From Saprospirales bacterium (GTDB taxonomy: Bacteria > Bacteroidota > Bacteroidia > Chitinophagales > Saprospiraceae), in contig JADJBL010000016.1 in the NCBI GenBank assembly GCA_016703765.1, positions 30,730 through 94,729 of the forward strand: a stretch of 64,000 bases of DNA, written 5' to 3'. This document shows positions 27,073-36,291 of this stretch, piece after piece; position 1 is the first letter of the stretch, and each line of letters begins with the position of its first letter. The notes under the pieces are model-generated. The model was given only the letters and a program-made list of their open reading frames with translations, did not search any database and had not been told where the DNA came from. A program made the position numbers and the translations under genes.

Positions 27073-27136
27073 ATTAAGTTAGTAAGTTAATAAGTTATTA
27101 TTAATCAATAACTTAATAACTCATTAACTTATTAAC
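27073..27136. repeat. Tandem-word hairpin (TAAGTTAATAAGTTATT family)
   Basis: TAAGTTAGTAAGTTAATAAG words are followed by AATAACTTAATAACTCATTA words in the actB-actC gap. It folds on the operon transcript. Confidence 0.75.
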
Positions 27137-30100
27137 TACCCCAGGGCTTCATCCCTGTTCACCACCTTCGCCGAATAATGCACCGAAGCCTGGGTGTTGA
27201 TCTCTTCCAGCACCTTGTAGTTCAGTTCGCTGCTCAGTTTTTTGCTCAGGTCGCCTTCCTTGTTGTTCATATCGCCGAAGGTGATGGCGCCGGTCGGGCA
27301 AGCCGTCTGGCAGGCGGTCCGTACGTCGGAATCCTGGAGGTGGCGGCCTTCCTTCTTGGCGGTCAGTTTGCCTTCCTGGAGGCGCTGCACGCAGAAACTG
27401 CATTTTTCGATGACCCCTCTGGAGCGAACCGTCACATCGGGGTTCAGGACCATGCGGGTCAGGTTATCGGCGCCAAAGCGAAGTTCTTCGCCGTTCATCG
27501 AGTATTCGTTGGCCGGCCAGATGTCTGCCGTCGTGTAGTCCAGCCAGTTGAAACGGCGAACTTTGTACGGGCAGTTGTTGGCGCAGTAGCGGGTACCGAT
27601 ACAGCGGTTGTAGGTCATCTGGTTCAGGCCTTCCGAGCTGTGGTTGGTTGCGGCTACCGGACAAACGTTCTCGCAGGGCGCGTTGTCGCAGTGCTGGCAC
27701 AGCATCGGCTGGTAGACCACGTTCGGGTTCTCGTAGTCGCCGAAGAAATAGCGGTCGATCCGTATCCAGGCCATCTCGTGGTGGCGGCTCACTTCCCGCT
27801 TGCCGACCATGGGCACGTTGTTTTCCGCCACGCAGGCTACCTGGCAGGAGCCGCAGCCGATACAGGCGTTGAGGTCGACGTGCATGCCCCAGTGGTGTCC
27901 CTGGCTATAAAATTCCTCGACGTATTGGTCGTAAGGATAGATCGTGTTTGCATTGAGGTGGGCCGCTTCCTCGCGCTTTTCCTTGATGTGTTCCACCAAA
28001 CCTTCCACTTCAGACAGGTTGGCCTGGTAGATGATGGAGCGCTTGGTGAGGCCGCCCTGGAAACCGGCGCCGAGGGTCATGACCGTCTTCTCATCGACGT
28101 TGATCTCCTCGTTGGTCTTCGGATCGACCCCTTTGACGCCCATCGTGTGGTGGTACTGCACGCAGGCGAAGTCGTTTTCTTCGGCCACTTTATCGGAAAT
28201 GCCTACCGTGGTAGCGTAGTACTGCGTATTGCCGTTGGCGTCGATCGACAGCCAGGGATAGGCGTTTATGCCCACGTTCCGGCCCGCTTCGCCGACCACT
28301 TGCCGGCCGTATCCCAGTGCGAGGGCCACGCCGCCTTCGGGTTGCCCGAACTGGCGGACGCAGGTCACGCGCTGCTTGGCGCCGTTGACTTCTACTTCTA
28401 CGATATCGGCTTTGCCTTTGGCTTCTTCCTTGTTGAGGTTTTTAAACCCGTTCCAGTCGTTGCCGCCGTCCCAGCTGATGGGGATGGCCAGGTGGTTGCC
28501 CCAGGCTGTGCGAGCGACCGGGTCGGGCATTTCCTGCAACCAGGGGTTGTTGGCGTATTGGCCTGCGCCTACGTTTACGGTTTCGAAGAAGGAGATCTCC
28601 ATCTCCGATCCCGAAGGTTTGCTGAGCTTTCCGGCAGCGGCGGCCACATCGCCCTGGAAAGAAACGGTTTTAGGGGCCTGAGCGGCCTCAAAGATCCCAT
28701 CGTGGAGGGCGCTGTCCCAGAACATCTGGAAGGTGGCGTAGTTGGACTGGAGGGGGAACATGCTCTGCTCCCAGTTCCAGCGGAGGTAGTCGAAATAGGG
28801 CTGATCCGAATCCAGCTTCAGGTTGGGGCTCTGGGCCCAGCGGAGCAGGCTTTCTTCGGCCTGGCGCGTTTTGAACAGGGGCGAAATGGTCGGTTGGATC
28901 AGGCTATAGTGGCCGCGTTTGGGTTCTGCATCGCCCCAGCTCTCCAGGAAGTGGTGGGTCGGAGCGACGTAGTTGCAAAGGGCGGTCGTTTCATCGGGGG
29001 TATTGGCGAAAGAGATTTTCAGGGCCACCTTGGCAAGCGCCGCGCGGAAAGCCTCGGAGTTCGGCAGGTCGAAGGCAGGGTTGGCGCCCATGACGAGCAC
29101 CGCGCCGATCGATCCTGCGCTCATTTCGCGGATCAGACCCTGGATATCGGCGTCGATCCCCTTGCGCTGCATGGAGGCGTTGGCAAAGTCGATGGTTGCG
29201 CCGTAGCTGGCCAGCATCGAGTTGATGGCGTTGACCAGGATCTGTTCGCCGTTGTTGTTGGAGCCGGAAACCACCAGGGCCTTGCCTTTGGCGGCGTTGA
29301 GGTCGGCGGCGGCTTTCTTCAGGGCTGCTTTGGCCTTGTCGTTCAGGTTCGGCGCGCTGACCGAAGCGGCGCCGTTTAGGGCGGCCAGTTCGTTGTACAG
29401 CGCGGCGATGGCGGCGCCCATTTCCGAGGGCTTGATCAGCACGCGGTTATCGGCGTTGGAGCCGGTCATCGACAGGTGGCTCTCCACCTGAATATGCCGG
29501 GACATTTTGGGATGTTCCGGGTCGATTTTGCGGTTGATTGCGTACTGGGAGGCGTATTCCACGGGAGAGATCCAGGTACCGAGAAAATCGGCCCCGAAGC
29601 TGAGGATCACATCGGCTTTTTCGAAATGGTAATCCGGAATGGCGCGATCGCCCAGGGTTTGCTCATTTGCTTCCAGGATGGCCGAGCTGGACACCGGATC
29701 GTATTGAACAACCTTGGTATTGGGATAGGCGGTGATGAAATCGGCAATGGCCCGGGCTGTGGTGGGGCTCATGAGCGTATTGGCGATGATGCGGATTCCG
29801 TCTTTGGCATTGAGCTTACCGGCGAGTTCCTTGTCGAGGTCCTCCCAGGAGATTTTAGAGAAGGCGCCATTCTCCATGCGACCCGGCTGGGGGAATCGGC
29901 TTGTGTCGTAGAGGCTCAGCACGCTGGCCTGGGCCCGGGCGCTGGTGGCGCCTTTAGTCACCTTGGAGAGGCTGTTCCCTTCGATCTTGATGGGGCGGCC
30001 TTCGCGGGTTTTCACCAGCACGGCGCAATAGTCGCCGCCTTGCACGAAGCTGGAGGCGTAATAAGTGGCCACGCCGGGAACGATGGTGTCCGGCTTGATC

Positions 30101-30333
30101 ACGTAGGGGATGGCCCTCTTGATGGGAATATCGCAACTGGCAGCGATGGTGGCGGCGCCGAGGCTGAATCCGAGATATTTCAGGAAATCGCGCCGGGAGG
30201 CCCCCAATTCCAGGGTTTTCTCATTCATCGGCAGCGGATCAGGCTGGGCGAATTCCTGGTTTTGCAACTCGTTCAAAACCGGGTCGTTGTTGAGTTGTTC
30301 GACCCCAATCCAAACTTCGTTTTTATTCTTCAT
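27136..30333 (-). CDS. actB: Alternative complex III subunit ActB (Fe-S/molybdopterin-like subunit)
   Basis: Peripheral periplasmic subunit of 1065 residues. A Tat motif (ASRRDFLKYLGFS) ends in AASCD, suggesting a Tat-exported lipoprotein. The first two thirds resemble a molybdopterin oxidoreductase without cofactor. The last third is an FrhB/NrfC-like domain with four cysteine clusters, CIGCGSCQVACVAENN, CQHCDNAPCENVCPVAATNH, CIGTRYCANNCPYKVRRF, and CSFCVQRLQ with CQTACPTGAI, fitting one 3Fe-4S and three 4Fe-4S centres. Between actA and actC. Confidence 0.96.
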   Translation of the reverse strand: MKNKNEVWIGVEQLNNDPVLNELQNQEFAQPDPLPMNEKTLELGASRRDFLKYLGFSLGAATIAASCDIPIKRAIPYVIKPDTIVPGVATYYASSFVQGGDYCAVLVKTREGRPIKIEGNSLSKVTKGATSARAQASVLSLYDTSRFPQPGRMENGAFSKISWEDLDKELAGKLNAKDGIRIIANTLMSPTTARAIADFITAYPNTKVVQYDPVSSSAILEANEQTLGDRAIPDYHFEKADVILSFGADFLGTWISPVEYASQYAINRKIDPEHPKMSRHIQVESHLSMTGSNADNRVLIKPSEMGAAIAALYNELAALNGAASVSAPNLNDKAKAALKKAAADLNAAKGKALVVSGSNNNGEQILVNAINSMLASYGATIDFANASMQRKGIDADIQGLIREMSAGSIGAVLVMGANPAFDLPNSEAFRAALAKVALKISFANTPDETTALCNYVAPTHHFLESWGDAEPKRGHYSLIQPTISPLFKTRQAEESLLRWAQSPNLKLDSDQPYFDYLRWNWEQSMFPLQSNYATFQMFWDSALHDGIFEAAQAPKTVSFQGDVAAAAGKLSKPSGSEMEISFFETVNVGAGQYANNPWLQEMPDPVARTAWGNHLAIPISWDGGNDWNGFKNLNKEEAKGKADIVEVEVNGAKQRVTCVRQFGQPEGGVALALGYGRQVVGEAGRNVGINAYPWLSIDANGNTQYYATTVGISDKVAEENDFACVQYHHTMGVKGVDPKTNEEINVDEKTVMTLGAGFQGGLTKRSIIYQANLSEVEGLVEHIKEKREEAAHLNANTIYPYDQYVEEFYSQGHHWGMHVDLNACIGCGSCQVACVAENNVPMVGKREVSRHHEMAWIRIDRYFFGDYENPNVVYQPMLCQHCDNAPCENVCPVAATNHSSEGLNQMTYNRCIGTRYCANNCPYKVRRFNWLDYTTADIWPANEYSMNGEELRFGADNLTRMVLNPDVTVRSRGVIEKCSFCVQRLQEGKLTAKKEGRHLQDSDVRTACQTACPTGAITFGDMNNKEGDLSKKLSSELNYKVLEEINTQASVHYSAKVVNRDEALG

Positions 30334-30405
30334 CTTGAAACGGGCGTATTAAGAAAAATAAAGGAAATCCGGCCGGAGCCGGATCCCATGGTTTTTCGTT
30401 TCGAA

Positions 30406-31833
30406 TTAATAATGACATTTTTGGCATTCCAGGCCGCCGATCTCTTCGACGGTGACGGTGGTGCGTTTTCCGGAAGCCATTTCTTCGTGGTAGTTTTCGT
30501 AGGCGTCGTAGTATGCGTTTCCAGCGAATTTCACTTCGGTCTTCCGGTGGCAGTTTATGCACCAGCCCATGGACAAGGGGCTGTATTGCTTGACCACCTC
30601 CATTTTTTCCACCGGACCGTGGCAGGTCTGGCAGGTGAGTTTGCCCAGTGCGACGTGCTGGGAGTGGTTGAAATATACGTGGTCGGGCAGGTTGTGGATA
30701 CGGGTCCACTCGATGGGCCCCTGGATCTGCTTTTTGCCGGGATTGGTCAGCGAAGTCACGATGCCTTCCCACTGCTTTTTCACGAGCAGCTCTCCTTCCG
30801 GATCGAGGGTTTTATTTTCTTTGATATAGGTGTCGGTGATCCACTTGGTAAACACCTTTTCGATCTCTTCCTGGGGAAGGGATTCGTAGTTCGGGATATA
30901 TTGATCCGTATTCGGGTCGAAGCCGATGGATGCGTAGATTTTCGAAAGTTCAGCCGTCCCGTAGGTCGATCCGACCTTGATCGCCTTGTGGCAATTCATA
31001 CAAGTGCTGGCGGCGGGAATGACGGAGTGCTTGCTCCGGCGGGCGCCGTCGTGGCAGTAGTTGCAGTCGATCTTGTGCAGGCCGGCGTGGGTGGCGTGCG
31101 AAAACAGAATGGGTTGCGCCGGCTCGTATCCCTGCTGCCGCCCCAGGTTGATGGCGTTGTTGACCGTGGTATAGCCGCCCAGGACCACCACGACAAATAC
31201 TGCAAAAGCGATCATGCCCTTGCCCGTGAGGATCTGCACCAGCGTCCTTCTGGCGGGCGCCGAGCCGGTTTCCTGCACCAGGGTGATGTAGTTGAGGTTG
31301 GAAATGACCCTGGCCAGGACGATGGCGAGAATGGCCAATACGGCAAAGAGACCTCCGAAAAGCAGGAGGTTGTTGGGTTTTCCCTGGGCCTGGCCGCCCG
31401 TGCCGGCGCCTGGGCCATTGGCCACCACAGGCGCAGTGTACACCTTGTTTACATACGCCAGGATATTGTCGATCTGCTGGTTCGTCAGGTTGAAGTTGTT
31501 CATGATTTTGGGCTTGTTCTGAGCCCAAAGTTCAACCGCCCGGGGATGGCCCGAGCTGATCATGGCCTGGGAGTTATTGACCCATTTGTACAGGTCTTCC
31601 CTGGGATATGCCGCCCAACGCTCTTCCGCTCCGCCAAGTGCGGGACCGGTGAGGTCGTCCTTCATATTTTTGTTGTGGCAGGATGCGCAGTTGTTCTTGA
31701 AGAGGGTTTCTCCTTCAGCGAGGTCTGCGGTGGGGGGTGCTTGAGCTTCCTGTGCCGAAACCAGTCCGGCCGTTCCGATTAAGCACAAAAAAAGCAGGCT
31801 TGCGGTTAAGCGCTTAAAGTCCATCATTCCCAT
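30406..31833 (-). CDS. actA: Alternative complex III subunit ActA (multihaem cytochrome c)
   Basis: First gene of the act-cta cluster, 475 residues. A signal peptide (LLFLCLIGTAGLVSAQE) is followed by a mono-haem cytochrome c domain (CASCHNK), two hydrophobic segments around residues 147-165 and 200-220, and the pentahaem part with CNYCH, CMNCH, CQTCH, CINCH and CQKCH. That makes six CxxCH motifs, one more than the pentahaem ActA of the first described complex, because of the fused N-terminal domain. A promoter and palindromes lie upstream. Confidence 0.94.
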   Translation of the reverse strand: MGMMDFKRLTASLLFLCLIGTAGLVSAQEAQAPPTADLAEGETLFKNNCASCHNKNMKDDLTGPALGGAEERWAAYPREDLYKWVNNSQAMISSGHPRAVELWAQNKPKIMNNFNLTNQQIDNILAYVNKVYTAPVVANGPGAGTGGQAQGKPNNLLLFGGLFAVLAILAIVLARVISNLNYITLVQETGSAPARRTLVQILTGKGMIAFAVFVVVVLGGYTTVNNAINLGRQQGYEPAQPILFSHATHAGLHKIDCNYCHDGARRSKHSVIPAASTCMNCHKAIKVGSTYGTAELSKIYASIGFDPNTDQYIPNYESLPQEEIEKVFTKWITDTYIKENKTLDPEGELLVKKQWEGIVTSLTNPGKKQIQGPIEWTRIHNLPDHVYFNHSQHVALGKLTCQTCHGPVEKMEVVKQYSPLSMGWCINCHRKTEVKFAGNAYYDAYENYHEEMASGKRTTVTVEEIGGLECQKCHY

Positions 31834-31885
31834 ATTTAAGTATCAATACCTGTCAATAATGCGATATGTCATTTTCAGGTCACCG

Positions 31886-31918
31886 CAAAGATAAAATTAG
31901 GCCTAGATTTTTAACAAA
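31886..31918 (-). promoter_or_regulatory. Promoter of the act-cta cluster (TTTG - 21 bp - TATCTTTG) with internal palindrome
   Basis: On the minus strand, TTTG (31918-31915) and TATCTTTG (31893-31886) match the Bacteroidota -33/-7 consensus with 21 bases between. An imperfect palindrome centred on AGGCCT (31893-31910) fills the spacer and could be an operator. The actA start is 53 bases downstream of the -7 box. Confidence 0.7.
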
Positions 31919-31938
31919 ATATTTAGGAATGGGGGGTT

Positions 31939-31957
31939 ATTTAGATTTAGTCTAAAT
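31939..31957. promoter_or_regulatory. Palindrome ATTTAGA-N5-TCTAAAT upstream of the act promoter
   Basis: A 7-bp perfect inverted repeat with a 5-bp spacer lies 21 bases upstream of the -33 box. The position suits an activator or an iron/redox regulator; the protein that would bind is not known. Confidence 0.5.
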
Positions 31958-31969
31958 GAGAGTTTTGAA

Positions 31970-32039
31970 TTTTTAGTTCTTAGTTTTTAGTTAGTACATC
32001 CTCAACAACTAAAAACTAAAAATTAATAACTCAAAACTA
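31970..32039. repeat. Tandem-word hairpin (TTTTTAGTT family)
   Basis: TTTTTAGTTCTTAGTTTTTAG is followed by AACTAAAAACTAAAAATTAA, forming an AT-rich hairpin just downstream of the thyA stop on the minus strand and upstream of the act promoter. It could terminate transcripts in either direction. Confidence 0.7.
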
Positions 32040-32831
32040 GATAGCTACCTCGGCCTTAATATGCGGATGGGGATCGTACCCTGTCAATTCGAAGTCTTCG
32101 TATTGGAAAGCGAAAATGTCTTTTACCTCCGGGTTGATGCGGATGGAGGGAAGGGGCCGCAATTCGCGCGTCAATTGGAGTTTGGCCTGTTCGATGTGGT
32201 TGGTGTAGAGGTGCACATCGCCGAAAGTATGGACGAACTCTCCCGGTTCCAGGGAGCAGACCTGGGCCATCATGCAGGTGAACAGGGCATAGGAGGCGAT
32301 GTTAAAAGGCACGCCGAGGAACACATCCGCCGAGCGCTGGTAGAGTTGACAGGATAGTTTACCGTCGGCGACGTAAAACTGGAAGAGGGCATGGCAGGGG
32401 CTGAGGTGCATCTTGGGAAGATCGCCCACGTTCCATGCATTGACGATGATGCGGCGGGAGTCGGGGCTGTTGCGGATCAGGTCCACCGCGTTGGCGATCT
32501 GGTTGATCGTCCGGCCGTCGGGCGTTTCCCAGGCCACCCATTGTTTTCCGTAGATGGGGCCCAGGTCGCCCCGGTCGTCGGCCCATTCATTCCAAATCCG
32601 CACTCCATTTTCCTGCAAATACCGTACATTGGTATCGCCTTTTAAAAACCAAAGCAGTTCGTAAACAATCGACTTGAGGTGGAGTTTTTTGGTAGTCAGA
32701 AGCGGAAAGCCTTCCCGGAGGTCGAATCGCATCTGATAGCCGAATACGCTGAGGGTGCCGGTGCCGGTGCGGTCGCTTTTTTCCGCGCCCGAGTGGAGGA
32801 TATGGCGGAGGAGCTCGTGATACTGCTTCAT
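32037..32831 (-). CDS. thyA: Thymidylate synthase
   Basis: Methylates dUMP to dTMP with methylene-tetrahydrofolate. At 264 residues it has the length of the short ThyA class. Key motifs are [18 protein letters not shown], the catalytic cysteine in [12 protein letters not shown], and the substrate-binding [18 protein letters not shown] and [20 protein letters not shown] -7 box at 32843-32836 lies only four bases before the ATG, so the mRNA may be leaderless or nearly so. It is divergent from the UbiD gene. Confidence 0.97.
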   Translation of the reverse strand: MKQYHELLRHILHSGAEKSDRTGTGTLSVFGYQMRFDLREGFPLLTTKKLHLKSIVYELLWFLKGDTNVRYLQENGVRIWNEWADDRGDLGPIYGKQWVAWETPDGRTINQIANAVDLIRNSPDSRRIIVNAWNVGDLPKMHLSPCHALFQFYVADGKLSCQLYQRSADVFLGVPFNIASYALFTCMMAQVCSLEPGEFVHTFGDVHLYTNHIEQAKLQLTRELRPLPSIRINPEVKDIFAFQYEDFELTGYDPHPHIKAEVAI

Positions 32832-32835
32832 GAGG

Positions 32836-32843
32836 CAAAAATA
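32836..32843 (-). promoter_or_regulatory. -7 box (TATTTTTG) of thyA
   Basis: An exact TAnnTTTG match on the minus strand sits immediately before the thyA ATG at 32831, implying a very short or absent 5' leader. No clear -33 box is seen. Confidence 0.4.
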
Positions 32844-32905
32844 ACCACAGATTAAAAGATTTCACTGATTTCGCTGCGCGAATGATTGAAAAACGAAGGT
32901 AAAAT

Positions 32906-34711
32906 ATGAGCTATTCTAGTTTAAGGGCCTGCGTGCAGGATCTGGAGCGGCACGGAAGACTGCTCCGGATCACCGAAGAGGTCGACCCCCATCTGGAAAT
33001 GGCGGCCATTCACAGAAGCGTTTACGATGCCGGGGGACCGGCCGTTTTTTTCGAAAAAGTGAAAGGCAGTCCTTTCCCGGCGCTGTCCAACCTGTACGGC
33101 ACGGTCGAACGCACGGAGTTCATTTTCCGCGACACCTTGAAAAAGGTAAAAAAGGTGATGGAATTGAAGGCCGATCCGACCAATTTACTCCGCAAACCCA
33201 TGCGCTATCTCTCGGCGCCGGCCACGGCCCTTTCGGCCCTGCCGATGCAATCGCGGCTCGGCGCTCCTATATTATATGGTGAAACGACAGTCGGCCGCCT
33301 GCCGCAGGTCGTTTCCTGGCCGATGGACGGGGGCGCTTTTATCACCTTGCCCCAGGTTTTTACCCTCCCTCCCGGCTCGCGGCAGATCATGCAGTCCAAC
33401 CTCGGCATGTACCGCATCCAGTTGTCGGGCAACGACTACGAGCCCAACCGGGAGATTGGGCTTCATTACCAACTTCACCGGGGTATCGGGGTGCACCATA
33501 CGGCCTACAACCAAAGCGAGGAACCCTTCAGGGCATCCATATTCGTGGGCGGGCCGCCTTCCCACGCCTTTTCGGCCATCATGCCCCTGCCGGAGGGCCT
33601 GTCGGAACTGACCTTTGCGGGTCTGCTGGGCGGGCGCCGTTTCCGCTATCTCTGGAAAAACGGGTTCGTCCTTTCCTCCGACGCCGATTTCGTCATCACC
33701 GGCATCATCCGCAAGCAGGGCCTTAAGCCGGAGGGGCCCTTCGGCGATCACCTCGGGTATTACAGCTTGCAACACGATTTTCCGGTGATGGAGGTGGAAA
33801 AGGTCTATTACCGGAAAGACCCCATCTGGCATTTTACCGTCGTGGGCCGGCCGCCGCAGGAAGACAGTTCCTTCGGCTACCTCATCCACCAGCTGGTGGA
33901 GCCGCTGACGCCGGGAGAATTTCCGGGCATTAAAGAGATCAATGCCGTCGATGCGGCCGGGGTGCATCCCCTGCTCCTGGCCATCGGCAGCGAGCGGTAT
34001 ATGCCCTTCCGGCAGCGCAAGCCGGAGGAGATCCTTACCCAGGCCAACCATTTGCTCGGCAAGGGGCAGACCTCCCTGGCCAAATTCCTCATCATCGCCG
34101 CCGACGGCGACGACCCGAACCTGCATTTGCACGACATGCCCCATTTTTTCCGGCATGTGCTCCGCCGGGTGGACTGGCGGCGCGACCTGCATTTTCAGAC
34201 CAAGACCACCATCGACACCCTCGACTACTCCGGTTCCGGCTGGAATGCGGGTTCGAAAGTGGTGATCGCCTGCTGTGGAGATCCCCTTCGGGAACTGAAA
34301 ACCGAACTTCCTTCCAATTTCAGCCTACCCGATGGATTTAGCAACCCGCAGTTTGTGCAGCCCGGTATCCTGGCCATTCAGGGGCCGCAGTTTGATACGG
34401 AGGCCGACGTGCAGCGCCTGGCCCTCTACCTCGACCGTTTTGATCTGGACTCCGTCCCCCTCATCGCGGTGGTCGACGACAGTTCGTTCATCGCGGCCCG
34501 GTTCGACAATTTCCTCTGGGCGGTGTTCACGCGCGCCAATCCCTCCCACGACATACACGGGGTGCGGGGATTTTCGGAGCACAAGCACTGGGGCTGCGAG
34601 GGCCCGCTGCTGATCGATGCCCGGATCAAGCCGCATCATGCGCCGCCGCTGGTGGAAGACGAGGTTGCTGGAAGAAGGGCGGAGGAGATTTTAGGGAGGT
34701 ATAAATTTTGA
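32906..34711 (+). CDS. UbiD family decarboxylase (menaquinone-type)
   Basis: A 601-residue prenylated-FMN-dependent decarboxylase. Family blocks are LRACVQDLERHGRLLRITEEVDPHLEMAAIHR at the N-terminus, GIGVHHTAYNQSEEPFRASIFVGGPPSHAF in the middle, PEGPFGDHLGYYSLQHDFPVMEV (the E-x-P-F-G-D active-site region), and WAVFTRANPSHDIHG near the end. In Bacteroidota this longer type is usually annotated as the menaquinone-pathway decarboxylase, which would supply the quinone used by the act complex; this is inferred. No ubiX gene is nearby. Confidence 0.9.
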   Translation: MSYSSLRACVQDLERHGRLLRITEEVDPHLEMAAIHRSVYDAGGPAVFFEKVKGSPFPALSNLYGTVERTEFIFRDTLKKVKKVMELKADPTNLLRKPMRYLSAPATALSALPMQSRLGAPILYGETTVGRLPQVVSWPMDGGAFITLPQVFTLPPGSRQIMQSNLGMYRIQLSGNDYEPNREIGLHYQLHRGIGVHHTAYNQSEEPFRASIFVGGPPSHAFSAIMPLPEGLSELTFAGLLGGRRFRYLWKNGFVLSSDADFVITGIIRKQGLKPEGPFGDHLGYYSLQHDFPVMEVEKVYYRKDPIWHFTVVGRPPQEDSSFGYLIHQLVEPLTPGEFPGIKEINAVDAAGVHPLLLAIGSERYMPFRQRKPEEILTQANHLLGKGQTSLAKFLIIAADGDDPNLHLHDMPHFFRHVLRRVDWRRDLHFQTKTTIDTLDYSGSGWNAGSKVVIACCGDPLRELKTELPSNFSLPDGFSNPQFVQPGILAIQGPQFDTEADVQRLALYLDRFDLDSVPLIAVVDDSSFIAARFDNFLWAVFTRANPSHDIHGVRGFSEHKHWGCEGPLLIDARIKPHHAPPLVEDEVAGRRAEEILGRYKF

Positions 34712-34730
34712 GTTTTTAGTTTTTGTTTTG

Positions 34731-34824
34731 GGTACGCTGATTTTTTATGAATGCTTATGGTTTTTTAAGATAAGAAGGGATGGATCATAACAGATCATAA
34801 ACAATCATAAAAAATCAGCGTACC
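34731..34824. repeat. 20-bp inverted repeat around ATCATAA tandem words
   Basis: GGTACGCTGATTTTTTATGA (34731-34750) and its exact complement (34805-34824) enclose repeated ATCATAA words. The stem would end the UbiD transcript or form the leader of the metalloprotease gene 25 bases downstream. Confidence 0.75.
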
Positions 34825-34849
34825 AAAAATGTAATAAATCCCTTTTCCT

Positions 34850-36043
34850 ATGCACAAAACACTACCTGTTTTCCTAAGTCTTCTCTTCGCGCTGCGCCTC
34901 GGCGCCCAACCAGCCGATATCCAGATCACCACCCCGGTCACGGACCCGCAGGTATTGGCGGCGATGGAATATACCGCTTCCATTTGGGAGCAGCATCTGA
35001 GCTCTGCCGTGCCGATCAAGGTCAATGTGTTATTGGTTCCGGTTGGCGGGGCATTTTTGGGATTCACCATGCCCAATGGGCGGAAGGATTTTGCAGGGGC
35101 GCCGATGGAAGCGACCTTTTACCCGACTTGTCTGGCCAACGCCATCACCGGCACGGAGATAAACCCCGGGGAGTCGGATATGGATATCGTCATGGCGGGG
35201 GATGTGGCCTGGTATTTCGGCACGGATGGGGAGCCTCCTGCCAATAAATACGACTTCGTGTCCGTGTTTCTCCACGAAATAGGGCACGGACTGGGCATCG
35301 TATCGCTGGCCGACAGTCCGGCGGGCGAAGGGTCTTTTGGGCATATCGACTTTTCGCAGTTCGAGCCCTTCGTGCCCACCTTCCCCATTCCCCAGCTCGA
35401 CGGCCTGCCCGGCATTTTCGACCGCTGGCTGGTAAACGGTTCGGAAGAAATATTGACCGACACGGGGCTTTTTCCGAATATCTCTGCGCAGTTGCATGCC
35501 GAATTCACCAGTGGGATGATTTATTATAACGGCCCCGAAGGGATATTGGCCAACGGCAGCGAGCAACCGAAGATATTTGCGCCATCGACTTTCAGCTTTG
35601 GTAGCAGCATCTCCCACCTCGACGAGAACACTTACCCCAATGCGAGCGGTAACAGCCTGATGACGCCTTATATCAGCATCGGGGAGGTGGAGCACCACCC
35701 GGGGGCCATCGTTCGCGGCATCCTTCGGGATTTGGGCTGGAACGTGCTTTCCACCCTCGATCCCATCCCCGAGGAGAAAAGGCTACAAGTGCTCGTGCTC
35801 GGAAATTCGAAGGACGCGCTCCTCCAGGTCAGGTTGCCGGAAGCCGGCCCCCTGGAGTGGATGATGGCCGATGCCCTGGGTCGCCCGGTATATTCTGAAA
35901 CGACCCGCGATTTGTCGGACGGGAAGCATTTCATTCCACTGGATAAAGCTACGGCCGGGCTGAGTCCGGGGTATTATCTGGTGGTGGTCAAGTGGAAGGG
36001 GCAGACGGTGACCAAGCCGTTTGTCGTCTTAGCGTCCCATTAG
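34850..36043 (+). CDS. Secreted zinc metalloprotease-like protein with probable T9SS domain
   Basis: A 397-residue exported protein. After a signal peptide (MHKTLPVFLSLLFALRLGAQ) and a domain typical of matrixin-like proteins (AAMEYTASIWEQHLSSAVPIKVNV), the zinc site HEIGHGLGIVS appears at about residue 139. The final 85 residues (PLEWMMADALGRPVYSE...GYYLVVVKWKGQTVTKPFVV) resemble a type IX secretion sorting domain. The third zinc ligand is not obvious, so activity is uncertain. The stop codon touches the first palindrome of the following array. Confidence 0.8.
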   Translation: MHKTLPVFLSLLFALRLGAQPADIQITTPVTDPQVLAAMEYTASIWEQHLSSAVPIKVNVLLVPVGGAFLGFTMPNGRKDFAGAPMEATFYPTCLANAITGTEINPGESDMDIVMAGDVAWYFGTDGEPPANKYDFVSVFLHEIGHGLGIVSLADSPAGEGSFGHIDFSQFEPFVPTFPIPQLDGLPGIFDRWLVNGSEEILTDTGLFPNISAQLHAEFTSGMIYYNGPEGILANGSEQPKIFAPSTFSFGSSISHLDENTYPNASGNSLMTPYISIGEVEHHPGAIVRGILRDLGWNVLSTLDPIPEEKRLQVLVLGNSKDALLQVRLPEAGPLEWMMADALGRPVYSETTRDLSDGKHFIPLDKATAGLSPGYYLVVVKWKGQTVTKPFVVLASH

Positions 36044-36272
36044 TCACCGGGTGACTGAGTCACCCGGTGAAGGGTGGAGGCATCATTTTCGACTGAATCG
36101 GCTTTAAATGCTTATAGGGTATAATATTTACGAGAAATTATGACTCACCGGGTGACTGAGTCACCCGGTGAGTCTGTCAAATTAGTTTTCTAACTATATC
36201 TATTGAAATAATTAGCCAGGTACAATACTTACGTTTCTTTTACCCTCACCGGGTGACTCAGTCACCCGGTCA
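36044..36272. repeat. Array of three 27-bp palindromes at exact 101-bp spacing
   Basis: Copies at 36044-36070 and 36145-36171 are identical (TCACCGGGTGACT-G-AGTCACCCGGTGA). The third, at 36246-36272, is the inverted form with centre C and one terminal change. Each start is 101 bases from the last. The 74-base spacers have diverged but keep one block in register, GGTAyAATAyTTACG. The array lies between the metalloprotease and a broken cytochrome gene, and no other gene is present in this 250-base gap. Confidence 0.85.
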
Positions 36273-36291
36273 CTCATCGGACTCATCAGAT

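Noticed and set aside
27178..31782. Two long plus-strand frames (733 and 768 codons) opposite actB and actA
   Set aside because: Antisense shadows of well-supported act genes.
36044..36272. CRISPR-like array (three repeats, equal spacers)
   Set aside because: Repeats are full palindromes, one is inverted, spacers are 74 bases and related to each other, and no cas gene is in view.
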